From NCBI GenBank assembly GCA_025449115.1, contig JAHLKC010000019.1, positions 310,001 to 374,000 of the forward strand: 64,000 nucleotides of DNA, written 5' to 3'. The notes beneath the pieces were generated by a model. The model saw nothing but the letters and a program-made list of their open reading frames with translations, was not told the DNA's origin and searched no databases. Positions 49,401 to 62,195 of the stretch are shown here, in pieces (within the stretch, counting starts at the first letter, position 1; each line of letters opens with the position of its first letter). This stretch comes from Chytridium lagenaria (Eukaryota; Chytridiomycota; Chytridiomycetes; Chytridiales; Chytridiaceae). A program made the position numbers and the translations under genes.

Positions 49401-50599
49401 CTTTCTGTGAATGATGCTTTGTCTTTAGAAAGAAGAAAGTTGTTGCTCGACGGAGTCTTCAAATGAGGGCTGGGTCGGAAAGTCGGAGAAGAGGTAATGA
49501 ATGCTATCGTCCGGAGAAGGTGTGAGGTTCGGTAGGGATGTGAGGGTGGAAAGAGGATAAAATAGCGATAGTGAGGAGGTTGAAGGGGAGGTGGGATCCC
49601 GGTGGAGTCCTTTGTGGAGAGGGCTCTCTCGATTCGCGAATCAGCGAGGTCCTCTGGGTCATAAATAGATATCTAATCTGGGGTTTGAGTCGTCTTTATA
49701 GGATACAAAGGCTTAGTCGTTAACCCCGGCACCCACCGACGGCACCAATCTCCACACAACTTTGGAATCGGAGCTCTTGTTGGCTTTCCCAATTTCCTCA
49801 TTATCCCTTGTTTCAAGAAGGAAAGTTTGGTGTGTTCCCCGCACTGGCCACAACTTTCCCCAGCTTTCAACATGGCAGGAATTCAAGTGGGGCTCAGAGG
49901 TGTGGAGACCAACACAAGCCCACTATCTCCACCATCACGCCTTGCATAAAATATTAAAAGATCTTTTTGGCGCAGGCTAGCAACGTGGCCAGTTTCGATG
50001 ATAGAACGAATCCCAAGTTCCCAACCACCGACACAAAGATGGAGCCGTCAAGGTTTCTGGAGCACTGACTGAGCCAATTGAGGCGAGAATTCAAGACACA
50101 CGTCACCTTGACAAATTTGGCGAGTCAACGTGGGTGAGTTCGTCTTCAACGTTCCTCCGACAAATGAGGCAGCGCCATGCGGGCGCAGAGAGAGGGTTTG
50201 AATTCATAAAACGTTCATTATGCATTTTAGGTTTCAGCTGTCATATAAATATGAGAAGGTGCTTCATTTATAGGAGGTCGTCATGCTGCTTGCGGTCAGC
50301 TACAAGTATAGAATAAGCACATGGAGGCATCATCATTCAAGAGTCCAAGACCACTCTTGCCCTTCATATAATTGCTTCTGCAGATGCTGTCATCGGCAGA
50401 GCACTTTTGCAAGAAGCCCCATCGTCTGTTGCCCAGAAATTCTTATAAAATTTCATTAAGTCATGCGACTAGTCCCCACTTTCCCCACCTTCCACTTTGG
50501 TCTGCGCCAGGATTTTACATTTACCCCTGATGAGATAACGTGCAGCGACATTAGATCATCTCCGCCAAACACCGATGATCAAATCATTAAAATCCGGTG

Positions 50600-50630
50600 A
50601 GGCATGTGTGTGGCATGTGTGTGGCATGCG
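50600..50630. repeat. 11-bp tandem repeat, three units
   Basis: The sequence ggcatgtgtgt repeats: ggcatgtgtgt ggcatgtgtgt ggcatgcgg. The third unit is partial. Confidence 0.9.
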
Positions 50631-50894
50631 GCTTTTTTTTGTTTAATGCTAAGAAAAAGAGGGATCTCGGAGCAGGCTGAGCTTCGACATGAAAATGATT
50701 TTAAGACCAATAATAATTATAACCCGCCCAACGCAGTATGTCGTGATGGTAAATAATATTTATATGAGTAAAGAAAACGGCCGGAAATCATCACCCTTCC
50801 ATGACGGTATGACCACGCGTCATCAAAGTTATTGGAGGAAGGGGAACGAAAAGGTACTAATAACTTATTCCGTATAATATTTCAGCTTGACGGC

Positions 50895-50975
50895 GGCATT
50901 CTTTCCCTCCTTTCCTGTCCTGTCTCTTACCACCTTAAGTATCAACTCGGCATCCTTTCCCTCCTTTCCTATCCA
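50895..50975. repeat. 54-bp tandem duplication
   Basis: The 26-base block ggcattctttccctcctttc followed by ctgtcc (50895) recurs as ggcatcctttccctcctttc followed by ctatcc (50949) with two changes. The intervening 28 bases include a shared tcaactc-like spacer only on one side, so the second copy may be a local duplication. Confidence 0.75.
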
Positions 50976-52094
50976 GCCTCGACGACTTACTGCCGTAAAT
51001 ATCTACCTCAACTAACAGCGTTCGAAAAGCAATCTTGTTTAGCTTTGTTGGCGCTTTCAAAATCACTTCTCTGCCCTTGACGATACCGGTACAGACAGGT
51101 CAAGAGGGAGAAAAAAGGTAATTGGCAGAGTATGTCCAACCTCTTCTACACACCTCCTCCTCCTCCTCTCGTCGCAGCGGCCTTCGTCAGCTGAAGGTTT
51201 TACATTGCATCATCGAGCTATGGTCAAAACATCGCTGGGGTCCCATAGCTGTTGGTGGTGATGTATCTTCCGTCTACCTCGAAAGTGAACTTTTGGTTTC
51301 GGTGATACCGCGCCGCGCCCAGAAAATCCCAACTTGGAAGAAAACGATATAAATACTCATTGAAATTCGAAAAGAAAACAACGAGCGAGGCGGTGCCTGG
51401 CCTCTGCTGCATCTAATCGTTTGGTGCATCTTCAAGTCATCCTCGGGCTGTCGATGATTTCAACTTAAAACTATTAGAGTTCACTGAGGAAGAAGGTGGA
51501 CTTCTGTTGGCATAAATAAAGCACTTCACAGGGATTTTCCATCGGTTCTACCTCGAAAAAACAGAATGCGATCAGCACTGGCGAAATAGAAAGAGACTTA
51601 TTTAGTAATATAGACGACAGAATTATGAATTCAAGGCTTTATAAAATGTTTCCTTAAATACTTTATCGACGTCTTTAGTAAAGATTATTTTTTTCTCAGC
51701 ATCCTGATTCTACTTTTGTAACGGCAAAAACAGCTTTCTGTGGCGAACTCGTTTTTCACCAACGTAAATGCCATCATGCTCGCCCTGATCCTAAAATGGG
51801 CTCTAAAGACATAAGCGCGCACAGCTCGAAAGGACATCATGTACTTTTCAGACGTCGGGACGGATGAGTTGAGCCTTACGTCCTTCTAAATCCACACCAA
51901 TTCATCAACAGCAGCGAGGTCGTTAGGAATAACCATACTAACGCAAAGCCGGGATAACCATGATCTCTCCAACAGTCCTTGTGAGAAGCTTTGCAATCTA
52001 AGATTCGCAGTAGATGAACTGCCAGTATCTACTGCCAGTGTCATTCATCAGCGTGAAAGGTAATCAAGATTTGTAAAAGCTGGGAAAACACTCC

Positions 52095-52494
52095 CTAAGG
52101 GGCTCGCCAGAGTGCTGAAGAAGAAATACAAAGGTGAGCTTTTCAAATCGTTGCGTATTCACATTGCTACCTTTCTCCAAATATGGTGCTGCAGTAGCTA
52201 CTCGACCAAAGACGATGGGCTTAAAATATGTTAAGGCAATCAAAATACCTTTTCTTGAATAGTTGGAGAATATTCTCTCTGGCAAATGGTGCAGATGATG
52301 GATTTGGGAGGTTCGTTCTGGCAGTAAAAAGTGCCAGCCTTAATATCCATCGCCACGGTTTTCCACTCTAGACACTCACTACTTTGATCTGGTCCTTTTT
52401 CCCATGATACTTGCCGCTCGGTGCCGTCTTCTCCACTTCCTACAACAAAACCTGTTAACACCCTCAACCTCGCCACTTTGCTCACGTTTCCCAT
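52095..52494 (-). CDS. Hypothetical protein, short, with a CxxC motif
   Basis: Three exons are proposed: 52494-52249 from MGNVSKVARL, 52219-52171, and a final exon reaching a stop at 52095. The first has the best support. It reads WEKGPDQSSECLEWKTVAMDIKAGTFYCQNEPPKSIICTICQREYSPTIQEK. The second adds PIVFGRVATAAPYLEK. The one CxxC (CTIC) and two further cysteines hint at a metal site, but no family is recognised. Length is about 115 residues. It is divergent from the aspartate aminotransferase gene, 139 bp between starts. Confidence 0.45.
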
Positions 52495-52633
52495 AATGAC
52501 GACACCCCACACCCGTGTGTTACCTTATCTAAAAAAAACGAAAAGGAATTCCTTGAGATCTCATCAACACTCACACTACCATCAACCTATCCCTCATCGT
52601 TCCATCTCATCCCCCTAAAAATCACACCACACC

Positions 52634-54488
52634 ATGCTCGCCTCCCTCGCTCGCGCCGCTACTGCGCGCTCAACGGTCCGCGTTGCAGCCGGAGCTCGTC
52701 CGGCTCGTATTGTGTTTGCGTCGACTTGGTCGCATGTTCAACAAGGTTGGGATATTTCCTTGTCGTTCTTTTGGGTGCGATCAGGCTGAGGGTTAGTGGG
52801 CTTGGATCGGGAAGGGAGAAAGGATTTAGGATGTGTTGGGTATTGGATCATGGAGGAAGAAAGCTACTATGTCTCACTTAGTTTTCATTTGTTTTGAACG
52901 ACCTTAGGTCCTCCCGATCCCATTCTTGGAGTTACTGAGGCCTTCAGGGCGGACAAGAACCCCAAGAAGGTGAGAGTAAACAATATTAGATTTGTAATTT
53001 GGACCTGTTTTCTGTTTAAACTCGAGAGAGATGCTGATGGCGTTATAAAGATGAACCTCGGTGTCGGAGCTTACCGTGACGACAACAATAAGCCCTACGT
53101 TCTCGAGGCCGTCAAGAAGGTAAAATCTCTTTTGTTAAACTTGTCTTTTTTACTACACGGGAAAAAATAATCACGAATCTAATGACAAGAATAAATTAGG
53201 CCGAAAGGATCATTCAGGACCTCAAACTTGACAAAGAATACCTCGGTATTACTGGTCTCGCAGATTACAACCGTCTTGCGGCTGAGCTCGCATATGGATC
53301 GGACTCACCTGCCATCAAGGGCTCGAGGCTCGTTACCACCCAGTCCCTGTCTGGAACCGGTGCCCTTAGAATTGGCGGAGAATTTTTGAGCAGGTTTTAC
53401 CAGGGTAAGGGTGGAAAGAAGATCTACCTTCCCACTCCCAGGTAAATATTTAAGATTGGTCTTTTTTTTTTGATATTTTATTCTTTAAATTGGTTTATAT
53501 ATTTATTGACCTTGGATAGTTGGGGAAACCATGCCAACATTTTCCGCGACTCAAAGCTTGAGGTGGCCCAGTACCGCTACTTTGACAAAAAAACCAACGG
53601 ACTTGATTTTGCCGGGCTCACCGAAGACCTCAAGGTGCGTTGATTTTGGAGGAATTCCCCAAGTATTATATAGTACATATCTTGACAAGTCATCTTTCTA
53701 CATTTATCCAACCCTAATTACAGAACATCCCTGATGAATCCATCGTCCTTCTCCATGCTTGCGCCCACAACCCTACTGGAGTCGACCCCACGCAAGACCA
53801 ATGGAAGCAACTCTCTCAACTCATTAAATCTAAGAACCACCTTGCCTTCTTCGATATGGCCTACCAAGGGTTCGCATCAGGTGACCCTACCATTGATGCC
53901 TTTGCTCTCCGCCAATTTGTCGCTGATGGCCACAATGTGCTCCTCGCTCAGTCGTTTGCCAAGAACTTGGGATTGTACGGTGAACGTGTTGGGTTGTTCT
54001 CTATTGTCGTCAACGATGCGGAGGAGGCCAAGAGGGTAGATTCGCAAGTAAAGATTTTGGTTAGGCCTATGTACTCGAACCCTCCTTTAAGCGGACCTAG
54101 GATCGTTAAGGAGATTCTTTCCATTCCTGAACTCAGGAGCCAATGGTCTGTTGTAGTTTTTTCCTGTTTGGTCATATCTGATTAATGATTAACTTTTTTT
54201 GTCACCAGGCACGAGGAGGTCAAGTCCATGGCCGATCGTATCATTTCCATGAGGGCCGCGCTCAAGGACCACCTTGAGACGACTTACGGTAGCAAGCGCA
54301 ATTGGTCCCACATTACCAGCCAGATCGGCATGTTCTGCTACACTGGTCTCACCCCTGAGCAGGTTGACCGTCTCAGGACCGAATTCTCTGTCTACCTTAC
54401 TCGTGACGGCCGTATTTCAATCGCTGGCATTACTAGCCACAATGTGAAGTACCTTGCTGAGGCCATTCACGAGGTTACCAAGGCTTGA
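52634..54488 (+). CDS. Mitochondrial aspartate aminotransferase (PLP class I)
   Basis: The enzyme exchanges amino groups between aspartate and 2-oxoglutarate and supports the malate-aspartate shuttle. The N-terminus ([24 protein letters not shown]) is an arginine-rich, Asp/Glu-free presequence. The mature part begins [21 protein letters not shown]. After an 84-nt intron it continues [21 protein letters not shown]. Later exons read [89 protein letters not shown] (the PLP lysine), [11 protein letters not shown] and [16 protein letters not shown]. The frame is intact through all exons and stops at 54488. Codon choice is C-rich, as in RPS2, which indicates high expression. Confidence 0.97.
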
Positions 54489-54823
54489 ATGTTGCGAGTT
54501 GTTGAAAGCGTGTGTTTGTTGTGTTGTTGGTGTGTGAGGGTTTTGTTTTGAGTTGGGCAAACAAGCCTCTTTTCATTTTTTATCAGGTTTTGATTATTGT
54601 TGAGATTATTTTAATCATGCAACGATAAGGAAACACGGCATGTTTCTCAATATGGAAATTCAGCTTTAAATTACATCAAACTTACATCAAAAAAGGATGG
54701 TTCATGTATCACCTCACAATCTCATTGGCTGATTCTCAAAGGCCCTTTTGTCTGGCCCATGGCCCAATTGCCGATCCCACGGCCGCCGATCGAATTGTGA
54801 GAAAACAGGCCCAAAACCGAAAA

Positions 54824-54880
54824 AGAGTCAAAAAAAGAGATAAAAGATAAAAGGAAAAAACGCAAAAAACCCTCTTTGAA
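54824..54880 (+). repeat. A-rich purine tract 1
   Basis: A run beginning aaaaagagtcaaaaaaagag and continuing as A-rich purine sequence (gataaaagataaaagg and aaaaaacgc), nearly without pyrimidine except short tc, t and c positions. It is one member of the family of recurrent tracts. Confidence 0.75.
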
Positions 54881-56404
54881 TCAAAACGAGGCCCAGACAC
54901 TCCATGGCCAAATGTATTCATATTCATTCAGTCATCGATCTGCCGGTGCCTTCACTCTTTTAATAAATGGTGGGGGGGACAGGGAGGCATAATTTTTGTT
55001 GCTTCAAATCGCCGCATTGAGACTTGAGACCTGTGATGCGGATGCGCAGCAGCGCTTTTCGATTTGGTCGGTTTGTGTTTAAGATTAAATGTGGGTGGGT
55101 GAATGGATACGGACCATGGACAATGTCGCTAGTTCCGTAGTTCAATCCCGCAGGACACGGAGGGGTCTAAAATTGATTGAGTCTCCTGCATAGAATGCCA
55201 TTAACTATTGAGCTATCGAATACTGCACATCATTTGCTATCCGAATCTCGAGCATTGCGGTTGAAGAGACCTTTGTTGCGATCTACGATCCATAACGACT
55301 GTCTTATCAATGCCAGAGTCACAGAGATCCTTTTGATCTTCCGACTCTCTCGCATCCATCGCACATCCACCTCTGGTGTCGTGATCGTGTATGATAGTTG
55401 AGTCAGAGAGGGTAAGCAAAATAGACCAGCTGTCCGTCATTTCCAATTGTGAAAAACTCATCCGTGATTTTCCCAGAACCGACGCCCATGCTCATAGTTA
55501 CACAAACCTTAAGGCTTACCAAATAAAGAGTGCTTGGTTCAAGCTTAACTGCGCCTCTATTGGTTGTTCTAATTCGATGACAAATGAGACAAAATGGTCT
55601 TGAAATTGATACCGTCAAGACTGCAACAAGGAATGAATGCGTTGGGAACATCCTCCAGCTATTTCAAAGAATGCTTCGAATGATGATGTCCATCCCCCGC
55701 ATGCGCATGGAGGCTGTGCGGGTATCAATAAATGAAGAAAAGCAACCAACTTTTTTTATCTCTTTTCAGTTTTGTGGGTTTTGAATATGGGGCTCCAAAC
55801 CTCTTTTACTGTTTTAGTCATAACAAATGAGATGGCTTAAAGTCAAGCTTTTCTCCAACGTGCTATTCAAGGGCGTATCAACTCTATATCATTTAATTAA
55901 TCCCTCACACATGGGACCTTCTCATGCAAACGTGGTGATGGTCTAGATTGATTTTTAACCAGCCGCCAAGCTGTCTCCACAAAGACGGGGCTTATCCTCG
56001 GATGCAAAGGATACTTTATATAAGGGTGGCACTTTTCTTTCATCCCACCCGGAGTCCAGCCTCAGCAATCAAGCTGATCCCAACGGGTCAATTTATTGTC
56101 AATGACAAAGCGACGCTTTTAGAACTCAGTTTGGAACCCAGTCTGACTCTGCAGGGATTTGCTGGCGGCGGGGTAAAGTAATGAAAAAGACCCAACGTCG
56201 TTGAGCACCGCCCGACGAGTCGCAGAGATACACTATCGCATGCGAACGACGCATGATCCCATTCCCCAGCCTCTCCATGTCAGCGGCACAGTTCTCCTCT
56301 TTGAATGATGAGACCAACGTCTTTTCAAAGTTGTTGAAATTGGCTGGTCTATTAGGAACCGAGCCGACGCTATCTCGCTCTCTTTCCACCCCCGCCAACG
56401 CCTT

Positions 56405-56560
56405 TTTTTTTTTAACCTTTCTGTCTGCCTACGATTCTTTGCCTTTTTCACTTTGTGTATGTATATACTGTTATAGTAGATTATATCGTATTATCTTTTT
56501 ACTTTATTTTACTTCTTTTTCTTTTTCTTTATAGGTTTTTTTCTTTATTCTTTTTTAGTA
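56405..56560 (-). repeat. T-rich complement of the purine tract
   Basis: Long T-rich stretch with tttttactttattttacttc, tttttctttttctttatagg and ttctttattcttttttag. It is the reverse-complement form of the same tract type. Confidence 0.65.
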
Positions 56561-56925
56561 GTAACTGACTCGCGCTTGCATACAGATGGGCACAGGAAGG
56601 TTTTCCTCGAGTAAAACATACAAATCTTGATCACCTTAATGTCTTCAGCCCACGTCGATGTAACAAATCCTACGTAGTGATGGGCGGTAGACGTTAAGAA
56701 GTATATCTATTCTTAGTAATGGTGAACCCGTCCATACTGAAGTGCCAAAACACGTGAGGTACCTCCCAATGTTCGATGCGCATTCATCACCACTGGGCCA
56801 CCTTCAACCAAGGCATCTTTTCCACACTTCCTTGAAAATGCCTGGGTGCTTGCCTTTTTTTTCTTTCCAAAACTATTACAAAAATGCGGAGTGAGTCCAG
56901 TGCACAGCCATTTCATATCCACAAA

Positions 56926-56980
56926 AACAGCAAAAAAAAGAGACAAAATATAGATAAATATAAAAAGAGTTAAAGATCAG
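56926..56980 (+). repeat. A-rich purine tract 2
   Basis: Contains aaaaaaaagagacaaaatat and aaaaagagttaaagatcagt. The aaaaagagttaaa core is shared with the tract near 59.2 kb. Confidence 0.75.
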
Positions 56981-58193
56981 TACGGTCCGAATTCGTTCCA
57001 GGCTCCAGCATGCGTTTCGGTTGAACCCAACGATCCACGCTATGCGGAAATCTCTCCTCGTGCACCGTAAGAATTCGTGGCCTTCCAATATCAGAATCAT
57101 CCAATGAAGCACTCAAGATAAAACCTTTTAATTCCATTACCATCACTGAAAGGGCTAGGCTCCTTGATATCCCACCAAGTGTTCGTTAGTATTACTGTCT
57201 TACCCGCATTCTGTCGATTTACCGTGGGTTCTATGGTGAAAGGTAAAGCCCAGCTCCGTTGATTTGCCGTCAAAAGGTGCCCTCCATACCATGTTTGTAT
57301 TTAGGTATATAAAAATGACTTCCAAGCGATGTGCCGAGTATCCACGATCCATAAACGTGCTTTGTGGTCCCAAATAGGTCGCTATAAATTGCAATGTGTC
57401 CTCACGAAAAGCCTCGGCCCTCGAACTATTTGTTCTCCGAAAAAAAGGTTTCGGTATCGGACTACTAAAAAATATGGGTGGGTAGACGAGCTTCCTTTCG
57501 GTCGAGTGACTCGAGTCCATCGAGTCTGCTATCGTCTGGCTCCTCATCCCACTAGGAGCAAAGCGCTTATCGGCTATGGGCGAGGCCCACAGCAGACACA
57601 CCCATGAAATAATATTTTTTAATTGAAAATTTCTGGAGGTGCTTGGGCTTCAGGTTTGGAAAAAAAACTTTATATGTGATGCTTGGAACGGGCCAAAGAG
57701 GGGTTTTTTGAGGATGCCACCGCAGCTGAAGACCACAGGATATTCATGCACGCAACGCAATTAAAGGCACGTGCAGCCACTTCAAAAGAACTTGGAGATG
57801 GAGATGGTTATGAATTCATGCATCTCGTTTGCTGCGCACGGACGTCGAGATGGGCCTGGGTTGAATTCAATCACCTGAGAGTCTGAGATTGAGGACAGCC
57901 TCAATTTCATTATTAATAATGTATTGGGCCTTGAGCATTCACATTATATGCACGTGCGGGGACGGCGTGGGGCGGGGATACAGGGACTGGTGGAATATTA
58001 AAGTCTAACTTATTATTTACAAAAGAGCCTCGACCGCGGATTCAAGCAATCTGTGGTGTTTTGATTATTGTTTTGAATTTGAGGAGCTCAGCATAGAGGC
58101 CCAAGGTCAAGCGACATGATTTATTTATAGACATCAATAATACGAGAACCTCCGACACTCACATATGTAGAGGTTTGAGTAAGACCCAAACAA

Positions 58194-58245
58194 ACACAAA
58201 AAAGAGTAAAAGACAAAATCAGAAAGAAAAAAAAGGAATGAATGA
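58194..58245 (+). repeat. A-rich purine tract 3
   Basis: Contains aaaaaagagtaaaagacaaa, followed by atcagaaagaaaaaaaagg. About 75 bases beyond it, attggttacgcatatt appears, similar to attggttatgaatat after the tract near 62.2 kb. Confidence 0.75.
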
Positions 58246-58998
58246 GTGAACGACCGAAGACCTTCGATCCAGCTAATAGATAGGTCCCGGCAAAACGAGA
58301 TGAGACAACAGAACCTTAATATTCATTGGTTACGCATATTGAATCGGGGTTTTAACTTTTACACCGCGACGTAAATCCCGGAACTCCTTTAACAAAAAGT
58401 ACACTAATGTCGTCATTTCACGCGATAAGAAATCGGCGATTTATTATTCTCCTCAAACGAGTCGTGGAGACATCAAAAAGTGGACCCGTTCGATCCTATT
58501 TTCGGTAACCCCAATGACGGCCGAGTTTCCTACCCTTCGCATTATAAAATTAGACGAATATCTTTGCCTTCTAAAATGGGCGCGATCATCGAAGTGGAAT
58601 GGAAATCGAGTGGCTATGTTTAATCTGTTCAGGGATACGTGGTTATGATGGTTTACTGCCCCACCAATGGGACGGAACCACTATTACGAGGTACACGTTC
58701 ATCTATCATCGTGGCAGTGCGCGATTCAATCGACCTCACAAGGAAACCTCTTACTACTTTCCATCAATGTAAAGATGGCTTAGGTTCATTGAAGGAATAA
58801 AGAGGCCGGGTTCTTCCCATCACGTCCTACTAAATAGCCTTTTCAGGAAAAACAAAGAAAACCCCTATAAATCCGTCCGAGTCCCTCAAAAAGCCCTCGC
58901 CTGCGCCTTGCTGGTTTTAAAATAAGTCCGTGGTCGCTAAACAGCTAAGCATTGAAAGCAGGTCTGGACCGTTGACGCCTGTGACCTAAAATCTAAAC

Positions 58999-59096
58999 CA
59001 TCCAGACGTAGTATAAAAGACTTTATATAAATCATCTAGACGTCGTATCTTCAAGATCTTTATACATCCTGACGACGAAAGATTCTTCAGCCATCA
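58999..59096 (+). repeat. Three imperfect 32-34-bp tandem units
   Basis: Each unit begins with a CATCyNGACG core: catccagacgtagtat at 58999, catctagacgtcgtat at 59033 and catcctgacgacgaaa at 59065. Later parts of the units share ctttatata or tcttta stretches. The period is 34 then 32 bases. Confidence 0.75.
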
Positions 59097-59154
59097 CAAA
59101 CAAACAATTAAGAGGCGAACACCAGAAATCCTACCGATATGCCGATTCAATAAA

Positions 59155-59220
59155 AGAAACATATAAAAAAAGCAAAAAAGAAAAGGATAAAAAACAAAAA
59201 GAGTTAAAAAAGACAAAAAT
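59155..59220 (+). repeat. A-rich purine tract 4
   Basis: A run of 60 bases of A and G with few other bases, including aaaaagagttaaaaaagac. Confidence 0.75.
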
Positions 59221-59294
59221 CGGATCACGTCAAAATTGGATTCCCTTTTCAGAGTAAAGCTCCGTCTTGAGGAATATCCGATGAGACGATAAAA

Positions 59295-59705
59295 GATCCA
59301 GACAGGTGTTTCCTCATTTCCGCAATGCATCCAGTCAGTTCTTTTGGGAACTGTGTTCACGTCCTCCGTTTTAAGACTTCCTTTGGCGGTGTCGCTGCTG
59401 AGCTGGTTTGATTGCCGGTGGGATAGGCGGGATAAATGAAGGGTGAATAGGCGGGCCGAGCATATATTTGTAAGCCCAAAGGATTTTTGATGATGAGTCA
59501 CTTTACTATAGAGATGCGCCGATCAGGATTCTACTGGGGGTGGTGGCACTCCAGGATGTGCTTCACCACTTCGCAACCAGGTCCATGCTTACCTCCAAGT
59601 CTTGATGATCAAATGATGATCTTCCGAACAGTTCTCGAGCGTTTTGAGGCTATACTGGTGCTAAGCTATTTTGATTGCCGCTGGGATGTGCGAGATGATT
59701 AAAAG
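59295..59705 (+). repeat. Diverged direct duplication, period about 255-262 bp
   Basis: The segment around 59299-59335 (ccagacaggtgtttcctcat and on) resembles 59552-59588 (ccaggatgtgcttcaccact and on). Further along, gagctggtttgattgccggt at 59399 resembles taagctattttgattgccgc at 59661. The two matches share roughly the same offset, so they look like one diverged tandem unit. Confidence 0.6.
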
Positions 59706-60394
59706 GAAAAGGCCGAAGGGGTAAACCACATTTGCATATGCTTTACTCAAAAGATGATATGCTGACCATCTTGACCATCTGCCGATCATGATTCCCTTGC
59801 TTGGTTTTGGTATAGAGAATACTATTTGTCATTCAGTTGATGACGGATTGATTTAGATTCCTTTTATTTTCCTGTTGACTTGACCACTCCTGGCATTACC
59901 GTGTCAAGGATAATGAACCCCTACCCTTTGTGTCACGATAATAAATCCGATTGATTGATTCCGAAAGTAAATCCGTAAATCCTTATTTCTACTGCGCCAT
60001 CCGGTGTGACCTGCCCCATTTGGAAGTCTTGGATTGAAGGCCAAAGGGTGGGGAAGCAACTTCACTTTTTGGATGTGGGCGACCCTCCATAAAGTGATGT
60101 GACGGGCGTCATTCTTGTCTTATTTTGCAAAAAGATGTTTATCGGAACCCCATTCAATACGAGTTATCCTTGAAAGATATGGTATTCGATAACTAGTATA
60201 CAGGTAAGAAGACGTTGATGATCATGATCAAAGCCCCTCCGTCCATGTTTTCGTACATCTTTCAAATGCCGGACTACGAAGCCTCCATCACGCTGCCACG
60301 CATCATCCGTCACTCCCATCTCGAATATCCGTCAAACCACATAGACTTAACCACCATTAAACGCGAACCCACCTTATCAAAAAAGCCTCACAAA

Positions 60395-60465
60395 TAACAA
60401 AAAAAGTAAAAAGTGAAAAGTAAAACAATCAGTAAAAAAGGTGAAAAAGGTGAAAAGAGGCTATA
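60395..60465 (+). repeat. A-rich purine tract 5
   Basis: Contains aaaaaaagtaaaaagtgaaa and gtgaaaaaggtgaaaagagg, then ggctataatgatg. The ggctata is shared with the tract near 62.2 kb (ggctatagaaagatg). Confidence 0.75.
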
Positions 60466-60904
60466 ATGATGCTGTAACCCTTAAGCCAGCCAGCTCATGC
60501 GATACCCGCCGTCGTGAACCCCTCTGAAGGTGGGTTCCATCACGTCAAAATCATCAGCCTCACATCCTTTTTCGTTTGTTTCTCCGCTTGCCATGCAGAC
60601 TTTGCATGGTGCGCCCAGAGGTATATATTATAGAATATTATGTTTACTAACGGCTAGCCACCAGGTGCTCAACGCCTCCCATCATATACAGAAGGTGGTC
60701 CGGTGGGTCCTGCGTGATGATGGTGTATCGGAAGGGACGGGTACGTTGTTTCCGATAGATTGGTTATGATTTCCTAGCGAAATTGTTGTGCAAACGGACA
60801 GTATGAGTTGACGTTTTGTGGTTTTTTACAACGTCAATCAACTCTTATCGGAAAACGCGCAAGCCGTTAATGTACAAATCTGTCTTAAGATCATCTAAAT
60901 AAAT

Positions 60905-60955
60905 ATTTATTGTTTGTTCTGTCTTCCTTTTTTTTGATTTTTCTCTTTTGATTCA
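60905..60955 (-). repeat. T-rich complement of the purine tract
   Basis: A run of T with c and g, including tgttctgtcttccttttttt and gatttttctcttttgattc. Short and moderately similar to the other tracts. Confidence 0.5.
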
Positions 60956-61140
60956 TGCAGTTTGGACCTTGTCAAATGCTGTCCAAATATGTAGGGAACC
61001 TCCAGATTAGCAATTCCGTTATAATCTGCGGACTGATACGTCTTGCCGCCTCTCGGGATCCTGTGGACCCTTGCATGAAGCACTCATGCCAACGTCATCT
61101 CGATCATGGACGGGTTAGTCACCCTCGACACTCGCAATCC

Positions 61141-61160
61141 TTTTTTTTTTTTTTTTTTTT
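61141..61160. repeat. T20 homopolymer
   Basis: About twenty consecutive T bases on the plus strand. It is a likely site of length error and of false open frames encoding polyphenylalanine. Confidence 0.85.
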
Positions 61161-62129
61161 AGCGTTTTCCATTAACCCTTCCATGATTGTTTCATGGCAG
61201 ATCAAAAGATTTTCAAGCCCCCATAACCGTCTTTTAAATGACATCCAACCGTCTTGTACGTCGTGGAATGTGGATTGTTTCTCGTCATCGTTTGTACCTA
61301 TATGGCTCATCAGACGGCTGCAGCATGTGTTAATCACGGAAAATGGGAATCGGATGAGGAAGTCACCGTCTTGTCAGCTCATATGCAACGAAGCTGTCTT
61401 TTTTCATGTCATTTTTCATTTTTCTGATTCAAGCTCTTGTTTGACTACACCCACACAACAGAAGACTTTCTTAATACTGAAAAAGTTAACGCGGTACACG
61501 ACTTTTTTGCTCTTTCCTGCCTTTAACTCTCGACCCCTTAAAAATGAAGTACGCCCGCAGCGGTTTTATATGCCATAGAAAACCCCTTATCCTCGAAAAC
61601 GCGCGCACGTTAAAACATAACCAAAATGCTACAATTTAAACTAGACCGTTGTGCGAGAACTCCTAGTATCCATGGACGTTTTCTTATCACGCTAAGGTGG
61701 AAAAAAATCCAAAAATAGCTCCATGAACGTGGGGGACAACACATCGAAATGAAAAACAATCTTTGGAACACCAATATTATTAAGAATGCGCAAGGGAGAC
61801 AGTTGTAGGTCGCGTCAATCACTCTTGTTGAAAAGGAAAATCGCGGGGATTGGCGGAGAGGGGTTTTATTTTGGGTAGGTGGTCCCCCCATTGCTGACGG
61901 CTGGAATCGAACGTCGGTGACGTGAGGGGTTTTGGGGTGCAATGTGATTAATGTTTCATTTGACGCCTCCTCGATAGTTCAATTGAATCCTCAAACTAAG
62001 GCGATGAGAGACAAAACAGGAAGATCTAAAACCCCACATACATTATGAATAACGATTATCACTTAGCGGGATGTGTTCATTAGAAAATGTCTCCCGTACC
62101 CAGCCCATCCGATCTTTATCTAAAAATGA

Positions 62130-62195
62130 TCAAAGAAAAGATCAAAGACCTAACAAAAAGCAAAAAAGACAAAATAAAAAAGGTAAAAGGCTATA
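62130..62195 (+). repeat. A-rich purine tract 6
   Basis: Contains aaagaaaagatcaaagacct, then aaaaagcaaaaaagacaaaa and aaaaaaggtaaaaggctata. It resembles the reverse complement of the pyrimidine-rich left end of the window (gatctttggtcccctttatt near 107-126). Confidence 0.7.

Larger units (their letters stand above)
49401..52094. other. Gene-free interval with short tandem duplications
   Basis: About 2.7 kb with no recognised gene. It contains two small tandem repeats (described separately), some purine-rich stretches and scattered open frames under 85 codons with no family signal. The first part may hold the promoter of the minus-strand gene that ends at 47893. Confidence 0.5.

Noticed and set aside
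55125..55220. gttcaatccc and attgagcta phrases suggesting a tRNA
   Set aside because: The arms do not pair in either strand, and spacing is wrong for a cloverleaf.
59094..59501. 135-codon open frame on the minus strand
   Set aside because: Its C-terminal third is the complement of a purine tract, and it overlaps tandem repeats.
60955..61578. 207-codon open frame on the plus strand
   Set aside because: It reads through a T20 homopolymer as polyphenylalanine and has no domain, codon bias or exon pattern.
61880..61950. ggaatcgaacg resembling the T-loop of a tRNA on the minus strand
   Set aside because: No T stem, anticodon stem or acceptor stem can be paired around it.
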